DNA from: JBDSLU01 sp039916225
Lineage (GTDB): Bacteria > Acidobacteriota > Vicinamibacteria > Vicinamibacterales > Vicinamibacteraceae
Direction of reading: 5' to 3'
Assembly: GCA_039916225.1 (NCBI GenBank)
Contig: JBDSLU010000535.1
Coordinates: 1-20,840 of the forward strand
DNA length: 20,840 bases
A program made the position numbers and the translations under genes. Position 1 is the stretch's first letter. The number at the start of each line of letters is the position of its first letter. Under the pieces are notes generated by a model that was given only the letters and a program-made list of their open reading frames with translations, did not search any database and had not been told where the DNA came from. Of the stretch, positions 13,549-20,659 are shown in pieces.

Positions 13549-16539
13549 ATGCTCCGTCACATTCGCCGCATCGCGCTGGCGGCGGTCCTCGTCCCGTCGA
13601 CGATCGCCGCGCAGCCCGTCCCCGCGGTCCGCCTCAGTGTCTCCACTGGCGGCACGCAGGCGAACGCGCCCAGCCAGTTCGAGAAAGTGACGCCAGACGG
13701 TCGTACCGTCCTGTTCGTCTCGACCGCCACCAACCTCGTGGCTGGCACCGGCAATGGCGGCGCTCAGCTGTTCGTGCGCGACCGGGACACCGATCGCGAC
13801 GGCGTCTTCGACGAGCCGGGCGCGGTCGGCACGGTGCGCGTCTCGTCGGGGCCCGAGAACCAGCAGAATGGCGACCTCTTCGAGGGCTCCGACATCTCGC
13901 CCGACGGGCGGTTCGTGCTGTTCACCACCGCCACGCCGATCATCGCCGGCGACACCAACGACACTTACGACGTCTACCTGCGCGACCGCGACGCCGATGG
14001 CGATGGCATCTTCGACGAAGCCGGCGCGTTCACGGTCACGCGGGTGAGCACGGGCACGGGCAACAGCCAGGCCAATGGCCTCAGCCGCGGCGTGCAGATC
14101 GCCGGCAACGGCCGCTACGTGCTGTTCTTCTCGGAGGCGACCAGCCTGCGCGGCGGTGCCGGCTTCCAGTTCCAGTACTACCGCAAAGACCTGCTGACGG
14201 GCGTCACCACGCTGGTCTCGGGGCGCCCCGATGGCACGCCGGCCGACGACGTCACCTGGGGGGCCGCGCTCAGCCCGGACGGCCATCTCGCCGTCATCGC
14301 CGGCGGCTTCAGCGACCTGGCCGCCGCCAGCACCTTCTGGGTGTTGCGTGACCTGGACGCCAACACCTTCGTCCCGATCATCGATGGAAATCCGCCCGCC
14401 TCGACCCTGCCGGCGCGCGCCCCGGTCACATCGGCTCCGCTCGACATCCAGAACGGCCGCCCGCTGGCCTCGATCGGCTTCACGCCGGATGCCCGGACGG
14501 TCTACCTCAACGTGCAGGAGAACGTCTTTCAGCCCGACGAGATTCGGGGGTCGGTGCTCGAATACGACATCGCCTCGGCGCGCGTCGTCCGCCGCTTCCC
14601 TGCCGTCGTCCCTTCTTCGCGGACGTTCCTTCGGCCGGCGTTCCGTGATGGCCGCACCCTGATCTACCCGTCGACGATCGCCTTCGGTTGCGTGGACACC
14701 GCCCGCCGCATCGACCGCTACGATCGGCTGACAGGACGGATCGTGCCGCTGCTCAGCGGGATGGTCGAATCGGTCGCGTCGGACGCCGCGGGCCGTCGCC
14801 TGGTCTACAGCCACACTGGCTGCACGACGCCGGCGCCGCCGACCGTGCACTATCTGCTGGACACCGCCTACGGCGTGCCGCTGCCGCTGCCGGACCCGCT
14901 CGTCGCCAGCCCGATGGACGACGCCGGCACGACTCTGTTCTTCGGCGCCGCCGACGGCGCCCTGCTGCCCAACGGGGCCGGCGACAACGGCATCGCCGAC
15001 ATCTACGCGGTCGATCTCCTCTCACGGCTCGACCGCGACAGCGACGGTCTCGATGATCGGTGGGAAGTGGCGATGGGGCTCGACTTCACGACCGCCTCCG
15101 GCAACAACGGTCCCACTGGCGATCCCGACGCCGACGGTCGCACCAATCTGCAGGAGCTCGCCGCCGGAACCCACCCGCGCGGCACCAGCCGGCAGTTCCT
15201 CGCCGAAGGCGCCGACAACGCGTTCTTCAAGACCCGGCTGGCCATCGCCAATCCGGGCCTCGCCGACGCGACCGCCGTCCTGCGCCTCGACGGCGACGAC
15301 GGCACCGCCAGCGCCGTCTCGGTGAACGTGCCAGCCGGCGCCCGCCGCACGGTCTTCGTCGACGAGATCGCCGGGCACGCCCCGTCCTTCGCGACGGTGG
15401 TCGAGTCGAGCGCGCCGCTCATCAGCGAGCGGACCATGAGCTGGGACGCCACCGAGTATGGCGCCCACGCCGAGCGCGCCAGCCCGACACCGGCCACATC
15501 GTGGTTCCTCGCCGAGGGAGCCACCGGTTCGTTCTCGCTCTTCTACCTGCTGCAGAATCCCGGCGACGCAGCCGTCACGGCCACGGTCCGCTATCTGCGG
15601 CCGGCGCCGCTGGCGCCGATCGAGCGCGCCTACACGCTGCCGGCGCACTCGCGGGTCACCCTGCCGGTCAACGCACAGGCGCCCGAGCTCGCCGCCACCG
15701 ATGTCTCCGCCGCCATCACCGCCACGCTGCCGATCCTGGTCGAACGCGCGATGTATCGCAGCGTGGGCGGCCAGCCGTTCGCCGCCGGTCATGCCAGCGC
15801 CGGCGTCACGGCGACGTCGACCCACTGGTTCCTGGCCGAAGGCGCCACCGGCGACTTCTTCGATCTCTTCATCCTGCTCGCCAATCCCACGACCACCGCT
15901 GCCGACGTCGAGGTGCGCTACCTGCGCACGGATGGCACGGTGCTGACCAAGACCTACGCCGTGGCGGCCGAGAGCCGGCGCACCATCTACGTCGACGGCG
16001 AGACCTTCCCGGGGCTCGGCCAAGCCCTGGCCAATGCCTCGGTGTCGTGCGCCATCACCTCGACCAACGCCGTGCCGATCGTCGTCGAGCGCTCCATGTG
16101 GTTCCCGGGACCGGCGGTGACCCCGGCCTTCTGGGCGGAAGCCCACAACTCGCCGGGGACCACCACGACCGCCACCCGCTGGATGCTGGCCGACGGCGAA
16201 GCCGGCGGCACCCGGCAGGCGCAGACGTTCGTGCTCATCGCCAACACCTCGGCGACGGCCGGCCGGGTCCGGGTCACGGCGCTGCGCGATCTGCCAACGA
16301 CTCCGACGGAACTGCCCCTGCCGGCTCCGTCCGTGACGCTGGACCTGCCGGCGAACAGCCGGACTACGGTGCCGATGCACGCGATCGCCGCGCTCGCCGA
16401 GACACGCTTCGGCGTGCTCGTCGAGAGCATCGACACCGCGCCCCTGGCCCAGATCGTCGTCGAACGGGCGATGTACTGGAACGCCGGCGGCGCGATCTGG
16501 GCGGCCGGAACCAACCTGCTCGCCACGCCGCTGCCCTGA
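13549..16539 (+). CDS. Secreted TolB/WD40-like propeller protein with TSP3-type linker and four C-terminal repeats (paralog B)
   Basis: A 996-residue protein with the same architecture as the preceding gene: signal peptide (1-21), propeller with Asp-rich loops (DRDTDRDGVFDE at 78-89 and a second about 66 residues later), TSP3-type linker, and repeats starting at 549, 652, 760 and 878. All four repeat starts are offset by exactly ten residues from paralog A, so the C-terminal halves (448 residues each) align without net gaps. Identity there is high (about 84% over the first repeat, counted by eye), while the propellers are clearly less similar. The ATG at 13549 has GGGAGG six bases upstream and starts the signal peptide; an in-frame TTG at 13522 is less likely. 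Possibly exported to the surface with paralog A. Function unknown. Confidence 0.85.
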   Translation: MLRHIRRIALAAVLVPSTIAAQPVPAVRLSVSTGGTQANAPSQFEKVTPDGRTVLFVSTATNLVAGTGNGGAQLFVRDRDTDRDGVFDEPGAVGTVRVSSGPENQQNGDLFEGSDISPDGRFVLFTTATPIIAGDTNDTYDVYLRDRDADGDGIFDEAGAFTVTRVSTGTGNSQANGLSRGVQIAGNGRYVLFFSEATSLRGGAGFQFQYYRKDLLTGVTTLVSGRPDGTPADDVTWGAALSPDGHLAVIAGGFSDLAAASTFWVLRDLDANTFVPIIDGNPPASTLPARAPVTSAPLDIQNGRPLASIGFTPDARTVYLNVQENVFQPDEIRGSVLEYDIASARVVRRFPAVVPSSRTFLRPAFRDGRTLIYPSTIAFGCVDTARRIDRYDRLTGRIVPLLSGMVESVASDAAGRRLVYSHTGCTTPAPPTVHYLLDTAYGVPLPLPDPLVASPMDDAGTTLFFGAADGALLPNGAGDNGIADIYAVDLLSRLDRDSDGLDDRWEVAMGLDFTTASGNNGPTGDPDADGRTNLQELAAGTHPRGTSRQFLAEGADNAFFKTRLAIANPGLADATAVLRLDGDDGTASAVSVNVPAGARRTVFVDEIAGHAPSFATVVESSAPLISERTMSWDATEYGAHAERASPTPATSWFLAEGATGSFSLFYLLQNPGDAAVTATVRYLRPAPLAPIERAYTLPAHSRVTLPVNAQAPELAATDVSAAITATLPILVERAMYRSVGGQPFAAGHASAGVTATSTHWFLAEGATGDFFDLFILLANPTTTAADVEVRYLRTDGTVLTKTYAVAAESRRTIYVDGETFPGLGQALANASVSCAITSTNAVPIVVERSMWFPGPAVTPAFWAEAHNSPGTTTTATRWMLADGEAGGTRQAQTFVLIANTSATAGRVRVTALRDLPTTPTELPLPAPSVTLDLPANSRTTVPMHAIAALAETRFGVLVESIDTAPLAQIVVERAMYWNAGGAIWAAGTNLLATPLP

Positions 16540-16550
16540 GCGTTCAAGGG

Positions 16551-16563
16551 GCGGCAGAGCCGC
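16551..16563 (+). terminator. Short hairpin after paralog B
   Basis: GCGGC-AGA-GCCGC, a five-base-pair stem 11 nt past the stop. There is no U-tract. A weak candidate only. Confidence 0.25.
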
Positions 16564-16572
16564 GACTCGCAG

Positions 16573-16578
16573 TAGACT
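16573..16578 (+). promoter_or_regulatory. Putative -10 box of the DUF2961 gene
   Basis: TAGACT, 23 nt upstream of the ATG at 16602. It fits the TANNNT pattern seen at other starts here. No clear -35. Confidence 0.25.
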
Positions 16579-16601
16579 CCGGGCCGACCCTGGAGCCCCC
16601 G

Positions 16602-17789
16602 ATGCGCCCATTTCCGAAACTGCTGCTCGCCGCCACCTCCCTGATTCTCGTCTCGCTCGTCGCCACCACCGCGCCACAGGCCCAACAGGCGCCGGCCGCG
16701 CCCACGCCGCGGCCGTTCGACGGCATCACCACCGGCGTCGGCGATCTGCCGCGCCTGTCCAAAGCCAAGACCCGCTCGATCAGCCCGGAGAACTTCACCG
16801 GCGCCAAAGGCGAGGGCGGCAAGGCGACCGAAGGCACCGGCGCCAACGCGGCGCGCGAGCTGGGCCGCGGCTGGAAGCTGTCGCCGTCGGTGAAGATCGC
16901 CGCCGGTCAGACCTTCACCATGGCCGATATCCCCGGGCCGGGCGCCATTCAGCACATCTGGCTGACGCCGACCGGCAACTGGCGCTTCGCCATCCTGCGC
17001 GTCTACTGGGATGGCGAGACCACGCCGTCGATCGAGGTGCCGCTCGGCGACTTCTTCGCCTCGGGTTGGGGCAAGTACAGCCAGATCAACTCGCTGGCGG
17101 TGACTGTCAATCCCGGTAGCGCCTTCAACAGTTACTGGGTCATGCCGTTCCGCAAGTCGGCGCGGATGACCGTCGAGAACATCGACGCCAACGAGATGGT
17201 GCTCTACTACCAGGTCACTTACGCGCTTACCGACATCGCCGCGGACACGGCGTATTTCCACGCCCAGTTCCGGCGCACCAATCCGGTGCCATCGAAGCAG
17301 GTCTACACCATCCTCGACGGGCTCAAGGGCGAGGGCCACTACGTCGGCACGCACCTGTCGTGGGGCGTCAACAACAGTGGCTGGTGGGGCGAAGGCGAGA
17401 TCAAGTTCTTCATGGACGGCGACACCGACTTCGCCACCATCGTCGGCACCGGCACCGAGGACTACTTCGGCGGCTCCTACAACTTCGAGAACCAGACCAC
17501 GCATCGCTATCAGCCGTTCTCGACGCCCTACTCCGGGCTGAGCTACGTCAGCGCACCCGACGGGCTCTATCAGTCGCAGCAGCGTTTCGACCTGTATCGC
17601 TGGCACATCACCGATCCGATCCGCTTCGAGAAGGATCTGCGCGTGACGATCCAGGCGCTCGGCTGGCGAAGCGGCGGGCGCTACCTGCCGCTGCAGGACG
17701 ACATCGCCTCGGTCGCCTACTGGTACCAGGCCGAGCCGCACGCCCCGTTCCCGGCGCTGCCGTCGCGCGACGTGCTCGAAATTCAGTGA
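16602..17789 (+). CDS. Secreted DUF2961 / GH172-family protein
   Basis: A 395-residue protein with a signal peptide (1-28, ending QAQQ). The body matches DUF2961, the family now classed as glycoside hydrolase GH172 (difructose-anhydride synthases/hydrolases, alpha-arabinofuranosidases). Visible family segments: GPGAIQHIWLT near residue 110, LRVYWDGETTPSIEVPLGDFF (about 130-150), MPFRKSARMTVEN, WWGEGEIKFFMDGD and VGTGTEDYFGGSYNF. Glu266 (GEGE) and Glu286 (GTED) are conserved-looking acids about 20 residues apart and the likely catalytic pair (inference from family spacing). It is probably periplasmic or extracellular, acting on fructo- or arabinofuranosides; the substrate cannot be read from sequence. 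Start ATG with TGGAG six bases upstream. It follows paralog B by 62 bp, and a glycosyltransferase remnant starts directly after its stop. Confidence 0.9.
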   Translation: MRPFPKLLLAATSLILVSLVATTAPQAQQAPAAPTPRPFDGITTGVGDLPRLSKAKTRSISPENFTGAKGEGGKATEGTGANAARELGRGWKLSPSVKIAAGQTFTMADIPGPGAIQHIWLTPTGNWRFAILRVYWDGETTPSIEVPLGDFFASGWGKYSQINSLAVTVNPGSAFNSYWVMPFRKSARMTVENIDANEMVLYYQVTYALTDIAADTAYFHAQFRRTNPVPSKQVYTILDGLKGEGHYVGTHLSWGVNNSGWWGEGEIKFFMDGDTDFATIVGTGTEDYFGGSYNFENQTTHRYQPFSTPYSGLSYVSAPDGLYQSQQRFDLYRWHITDPIRFEKDLRVTIQALGWRSGGRYLPLQDDIASVAYWYQAEPHAPFPALPSRDVLEIQ

Positions 17790-18677
17790 GCGCGGAGGTT
17801 CCGGCGCAAACGCTGGCCCGAGCTCGCCGGCGCCGCCTTCGCGGTCGCCATGCTGACCAAGCCGCAAGGGATCCTGTGCTCGCGCCGATCCTTACGCTCG
17901 CGGCGTGGCGGACGGACGGTGTCCGCGCCGCGCTGTCGGCGGCCACCGGGTTCGCGGCTGCCACGGCGATCATCGTCCTGCCGTTCGCTTTGGCCGGCGC
18001 CCTGCCGAACATGTGGCTGGCCTTCGGGCTCGTTCTACGGCCGCCGCGACATCCTCTCGGGCAACGCCGCCAACGTCTGGTGGATGGTCACCTATGCGCT
18101 ACGCGCCTGGTACCAGGTGCCGCGCGTCGGCCTCCTCGCCGCCTACCTGGCGCCGGTGCGTCGCATCCTGGCGCTGTCGACGCTCGAGGAGATTGGCTGG
18201 CCCAACCCGCGTCCCCTGGGGACGCTCGCCATCGCGGCGACGACTGACTGGGCGCTCTGGCGGCTTCGAGGCGCGCGCGACCTCGCCGTCCACGCGCTCG
18301 GCGCCGCCTTCATCGTCCACGCCTTCTTCGTGCTCGGTGTCGGCGTCCACGAGCACCACATGATGCTGGCGATACCGCTGCTGGCGCTGGCGGCGGCACT
18401 GCGACCGGGGCTGCGCCCGCTCTTCTACGCCATCAGCATCATCGTCGCGCTGAACATGAACGTGTTCTACGGCCTGGGCTACGGCATCGGCTGGGCCGTC
18501 CCGCGCCGGCTGACGGGCATCGACCTGAGCGTCCTGCTGGCGCTCGCCAACATCGCCGCGCTCGTCTGGCACGGCCGCGTCCTCGCCCGCGAGGTTGGCC
18601 GAGCCGATCCGGTGCCGGCGACGTCCTATCCGCCCGCTCCAAGTGGCCATTCGCGTCGGGGGCCGATCCTGCGGTAA
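17790..18677 (+). pseudogene. 5'-truncated, frameshifted membrane glycosyltransferase (GT39/DUF2029-like) remnant
   Basis: Recognisable polytopic-membrane glycosyltransferase sequence starts immediately after the DUF2961 TGA, in the same frame: RWPELAGAAFAVAMLTKPQG. Continuity then needs a different frame from about 17879 (APILTLAAWRTDGVRAA through LPNMWLAFG), and returns to the first frame at 18027 (GSFYGRRDILSGNAANVWW). This fits one missing base near 17876 and one extra G in the GGG at 18026-18028. From 18027 to the TAA at 18675 the frame is clean, with hydrophobic helices and VHEHHMMLAIPLL. The N-terminal half, including the catalytic Asp loop expected in this family, is absent, so the product cannot be functional. 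Uncorrected, an ATG at 17850 would give a 275-residue ORF with a scrambled Arg-rich middle. Sequencing error could explain the indels but not the missing 5' half. Confidence 0.75.
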
Positions 18678-18680
18678 AAT
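18675..18680 (+). promoter_or_regulatory. Putative -10 box of tRNA-Glu
   Basis: TAAAAT, 18 nt before the mature tRNA 5' end, overlapping the TAA stop of the glycosyltransferase remnant. The -35 is not convincing. Confidence 0.4.
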
Positions 18681-18698
18681 CACCCGTTCGCCTTCGAC

Positions 18699-18774
18699 GT
18701 CCCTATCGTCTAGAGGCCTAGGACACCGCCCTTTCACGGCGGCGACGCGGGTTCGAATCCCGCTGGGGACGCCA
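18699..18774 (+). tRNA. tRNA-Glu (anticodon TTC)
   Basis: A complete cloverleaf of 76 nt with encoded CCA. Acceptor GTCCCTA (18699-18705) pairs with TGGGGAC (18764-18770) with one T-G wobble. The anticodon stem CCGCC/GGCGG (18726-18730 and 18738-18742) encloses loop CTTTCAC, anticodon TTC at 18733-18735, reading GAA/GAG. The T-arm is GCGGG-TTCGAAT-CCCGC. Discriminator G at 18771, then CCA. It stands alone. Confidence 0.97.
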
Positions 18775-18792
18775 ATTCCGCGATGCGGAATT
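18774..18792 (+). terminator. Hairpin at the tRNA-Glu 3' end
   Basis: AATTCCGC-GAT-GCGGAATT, a perfect 8-bp stem that begins on the terminal A of CCA. It may terminate transcription or shape 3' processing. No U-tract follows (TTGGC). Confidence 0.45.
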
Positions 18793-18820
18793 GGCTACCC
18801 CCACCGGTCTCCCGGTTTGC

Positions 18821-18845
18821 GACTCAACGCCTCCGGCGCTGAGTC
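18821..18845 (+). terminator. Second hairpin downstream of tRNA-Glu
   Basis: GACTCAACGCC-TCC-GGCGCTGAGTC, an 11-bp stem with one A-C mismatch. It lies in the gene-free stretch 18775-18960 between the tRNA and the end of the convergent methyltransferase gene. Termination from either side is possible, though no T-run is present. Confidence 0.4.
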
Positions 18846-18960
18846 AGCGGCACCGAGTCCTCATGCGGCACGAACGCCCGATGGATCCACCACATCCTTC
18901 GGACGACGGCGTCGCTGGTCTCGCGGTCGAGTTCGCAACGCTCGCCGCCCTGGCGGTAGG

Positions 18961-19830
18961 CTACGACACTCGGCTCGACGCCCCCAGCCGCGCACGCGCG
19001 CGCTTCGCCAGGATTGCTCCAGGAATCGCAGAACCGACCAAGCGTCGCAACCAGTACGGATATCGCCGCTTCCGCGCAGGGGCGGTCGCACGACGTCTAA
19101 TCTTCAGCCAATACTGGTCATGGCTGGTGTCTCGTCCTAGTGGCGACACCGATAGTTCTCTCAGTGCACATTCAGCCTTAATCCACGATAGACGATGGCG
19201 AATGCACCCCGGGACGTTCGATTCGTGACTCGTGCCGCGCCACGCGTCTTCAACGTAGTCTTGAAACCTCCATGACGCCGGCAAGAATGTCGTCAGGAAC
19301 ACAGCGTCATCCGTAGAACAGCGAAGGAACGAATCCAGCATCATGCGAATCTGTCGTTTCGATGCATGAGTCCAAAGCGAGTAGGCCAGGAAGAAATCGA
19401 ATCGTTCGCGAAACACTGAAGCGTCGAATGTCGCGTTCGCGTCAAATCGAGGACGCTTGGCCTCACGTATATCCTGCTCGAGAATTGTCTCAAGGCCCAT
19501 CTTCAGGCGTGCCGTGTGAGGTTCGATGCCACAGTAGCAGCCGGCGTCGAGGAAATGAATCAGCCAATAGCCCGCGCGAAGGACACCGCACCCCACGTCA
19601 CAGACCTTCGAGTGTGGATTGAGGCCAGCCCGTAACAGATAAGTGAGCTGCTCTCTGCCGCCGCTTTCGAAATGCTCCAGCGGGACACCGAGGAACTGTG
19701 TCGCCCCAAGCATCGCGGCTCGCTGCTGGAGAGTGAGGGCTCCGGGAGGTGCATTCTCGACGGCACGTCCGCGCGTCGCGGCGAGATCCTTCGGTGTCTC
19801 GGCCGTTTCGGGCGTGACGTGCGCGTTCAT
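18961..19830 (-). CDS. Class I SAM-dependent methyltransferase, lower GC
   Basis: A 289-residue protein. Motif I is VCDVGCGVLR (residues 76-85), followed by a helix and YCGIEP (99-104) with the acidic ribose-binding Glu, typical of Rossmann-fold methyltransferases. A later FDFFLAYSLWTH segment corresponds to the post-motif strand. Homologues with this VGCG-x-L-R-x-G pattern occur in polysaccharide and secondary-metabolite loci; the acceptor is unknown. The last 35 residues are Arg/Lys-rich. ATG at 19830 is preferred over the upstream in-frame start at 19938 because a good promoter (TTGCCG, 17-bp spacer, TACAGT) ends six bases before it and would exclude the longer form. Sampled lines inside the gene are about 50-53% G+C against about 70-77% elsewhere, suggesting horizontal acquisition next to the tRNA. 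Confidence 0.85.
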   Translation of the reverse strand: MNAHVTPETAETPKDLAATRGRAVENAPPGALTLQQRAAMLGATQFLGVPLEHFESGGREQLTYLLRAGLNPHSKVCDVGCGVLRAGYWLIHFLDAGCYCGIEPHTARLKMGLETILEQDIREAKRPRFDANATFDASVFRERFDFFLAYSLWTHASKRQIRMMLDSFLRCSTDDAVFLTTFLPASWRFQDYVEDAWRGTSHESNVPGCIRHRLSWIKAECALRELSVSPLGRDTSHDQYWLKIRRRATAPARKRRYPYWLRRLVGSAIPGAILAKRARARLGASSRVS

Positions 19831-19836
19831 GCCGCT

Positions 19837-19865
19837 ACTGTAGAGCGTGGGAGCCTGACCGGCAA
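19837..19865 (-). promoter_or_regulatory. Sigma70-type promoter of the methyltransferase gene
   Basis: Minus strand: -35 TTGCCG (19865-19860), 17-bp spacer, -10 TACAGT (19842-19837), then six bases to ATG at 19830. The expected start of transcription falls at or within a base or two of the ATG, so the mRNA is probably leaderless. No Shine-Dalgarno is present. Confidence 0.55.
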
Positions 19866-19984
19866 GTGCGCACGCCGCCTGACGCAGTGTCGATCCGCTT
19901 GAGCCGTCGTCGGTGTTGGCGACCTCTTCGTGCCTCACAGGCTACATGCGCATCCGGGCGAGCCGACACTTAGGCGACACGCTT

Positions 19985-19999
19985 GTCATTTACAATGAC
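19985..19999. promoter_or_regulatory. Inverted repeat overlapping a -10 box upstream of the LolA-like gene
   Basis: GTCATT-TAC-AATGAC, perfect 6-bp arms. TACAAT at 19991-19996 is a good -10 candidate sitting across its centre and right arm, so a dimeric regulator bound here would block transcription. It lies 54 nt upstream of the GTG start at 20053. Confidence 0.4.
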
Positions 20000-20052
20000 T
20001 GGCGCCCTGCGTTGGAGAGCGCTGCAACCTGACAACGGAACGGAGCGACATC

Positions 20053-20583
20053 GTGCGAACGTTTTTCTTCGGGGTGGCGGCGCTCTCGTGCCTGGGCACG
20101 GGAGCGGGGGTCGCCGCACAAGCCCCCTCCGGCTGCGAGCCGGTCCTTGCGGCGAACGACAAGCTGACCACCACCCCGCACCACATCTTCACGACGCAGG
20201 CCCTCGCCGGAAGGACGATCGCCAGTGAGACCGTGACCGTCGGCGACGTGTCCTACGTGCTGGTGCAAGGTCGCTGGAGTCGCAGCCCCACGACCCCGCG
20301 GGCGCGATTGCAAGAGGAACGGGAGAACCTCCGCAGGGCGAAGAGCTACTCCTGCCAGGTGGTGCGCGACGAATCGGTTGATGGTGTGGCTGCGACGATC
20401 TATCGCACGCGCAGCGAATCGTCTGACGCCGCCGTGTCCGATGTGCAGGTCTGGATCGCGAAGAGCGCCGGCTTGCCGCTGAAACGCGAGATCGACACTG
20501 GGCGTGAGGGCAGGCCCGCCACGATGCACCTCGCACAGCGATTCGAGTACGTCAACGTGCAGATCCCTCCGGGGGTGAAGTAG
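20053..20583 (+). CDS. Secreted LolA-like / outer-membrane lipoprotein-sorting-type protein
   Basis: A 176-residue protein with a signal peptide (1-23, ending GVAAQ). The mature part is beta-rich. Its C-terminal half (VQVWIAKSAGLPLKREID, then MHLAQRFEYVNVQIPPGV) has the pattern of LolA/LolB-like and 'outer membrane lipoprotein-sorting' proteins, where W-I-x-K/D-x-x-G-L-P-x-K is followed by a YVNVQIP ending. A Cys pair (Cys28 and Cys100) could form a disulfide. Length suits a small one-domain member. The start is GTG at 20053 with GGAG seven bases upstream; no ATG suits. A -10 (TACAAT) inside an inverted repeat lies upstream. The ligand is unknown, and membership of the fold is by pattern only. 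Confidence 0.7.
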   Translation: MRTFFFGVAALSCLGTGAGVAAQAPSGCEPVLAANDKLTTTPHHIFTTQALAGRTIASETVTVGDVSYVLVQGRWSRSPTTPRARLQEERENLRRAKSYSCQVVRDESVDGVAATIYRTRSESSDAAVSDVQVWIAKSAGLPLKREIDTGREGRPATMHLAQRFEYVNVQIPPGVK

Positions 20584-20659
20584 GCGACGCCAGCGCCTCA
20601 GGTGAATTGCAAGGGTTCGCTGCCTTGGGACGCCACTTTTGCGCATTCGTGAGGTCCAG

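Larger units (their letters stand above)
10407..16539 (+). repeat. Imperfect tandem duplication of a ~3-kb gene
   Basis: The two adjacent genes at 10407-13427 and 13549-16539 are collinear copies, including part of their upstream regions (GTCGTTACA-C/G-T and a GGGAG-type Shine-Dalgarno six bases before ATG). The DNA is nearly identical in places: around 12939 and 16050 a shared run of more than 40 bases encodes SCAITSTNAVPIVVERS. Confidence 0.9.

Noticed and set aside
15022..17867. Long minus-strand open frames opposite paralog B and DUF2961
   Set aside because: Shadow frames with low-complexity Arg/Gly/Ala content; no ribosome-binding site or domain.
18791..19228. 145-aa plus-strand open frame after tRNA-Glu
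   Set aside because: Mostly overlaps the methyltransferase antisense and has no motif; the hairpin at 18821-18845 falls inside it.
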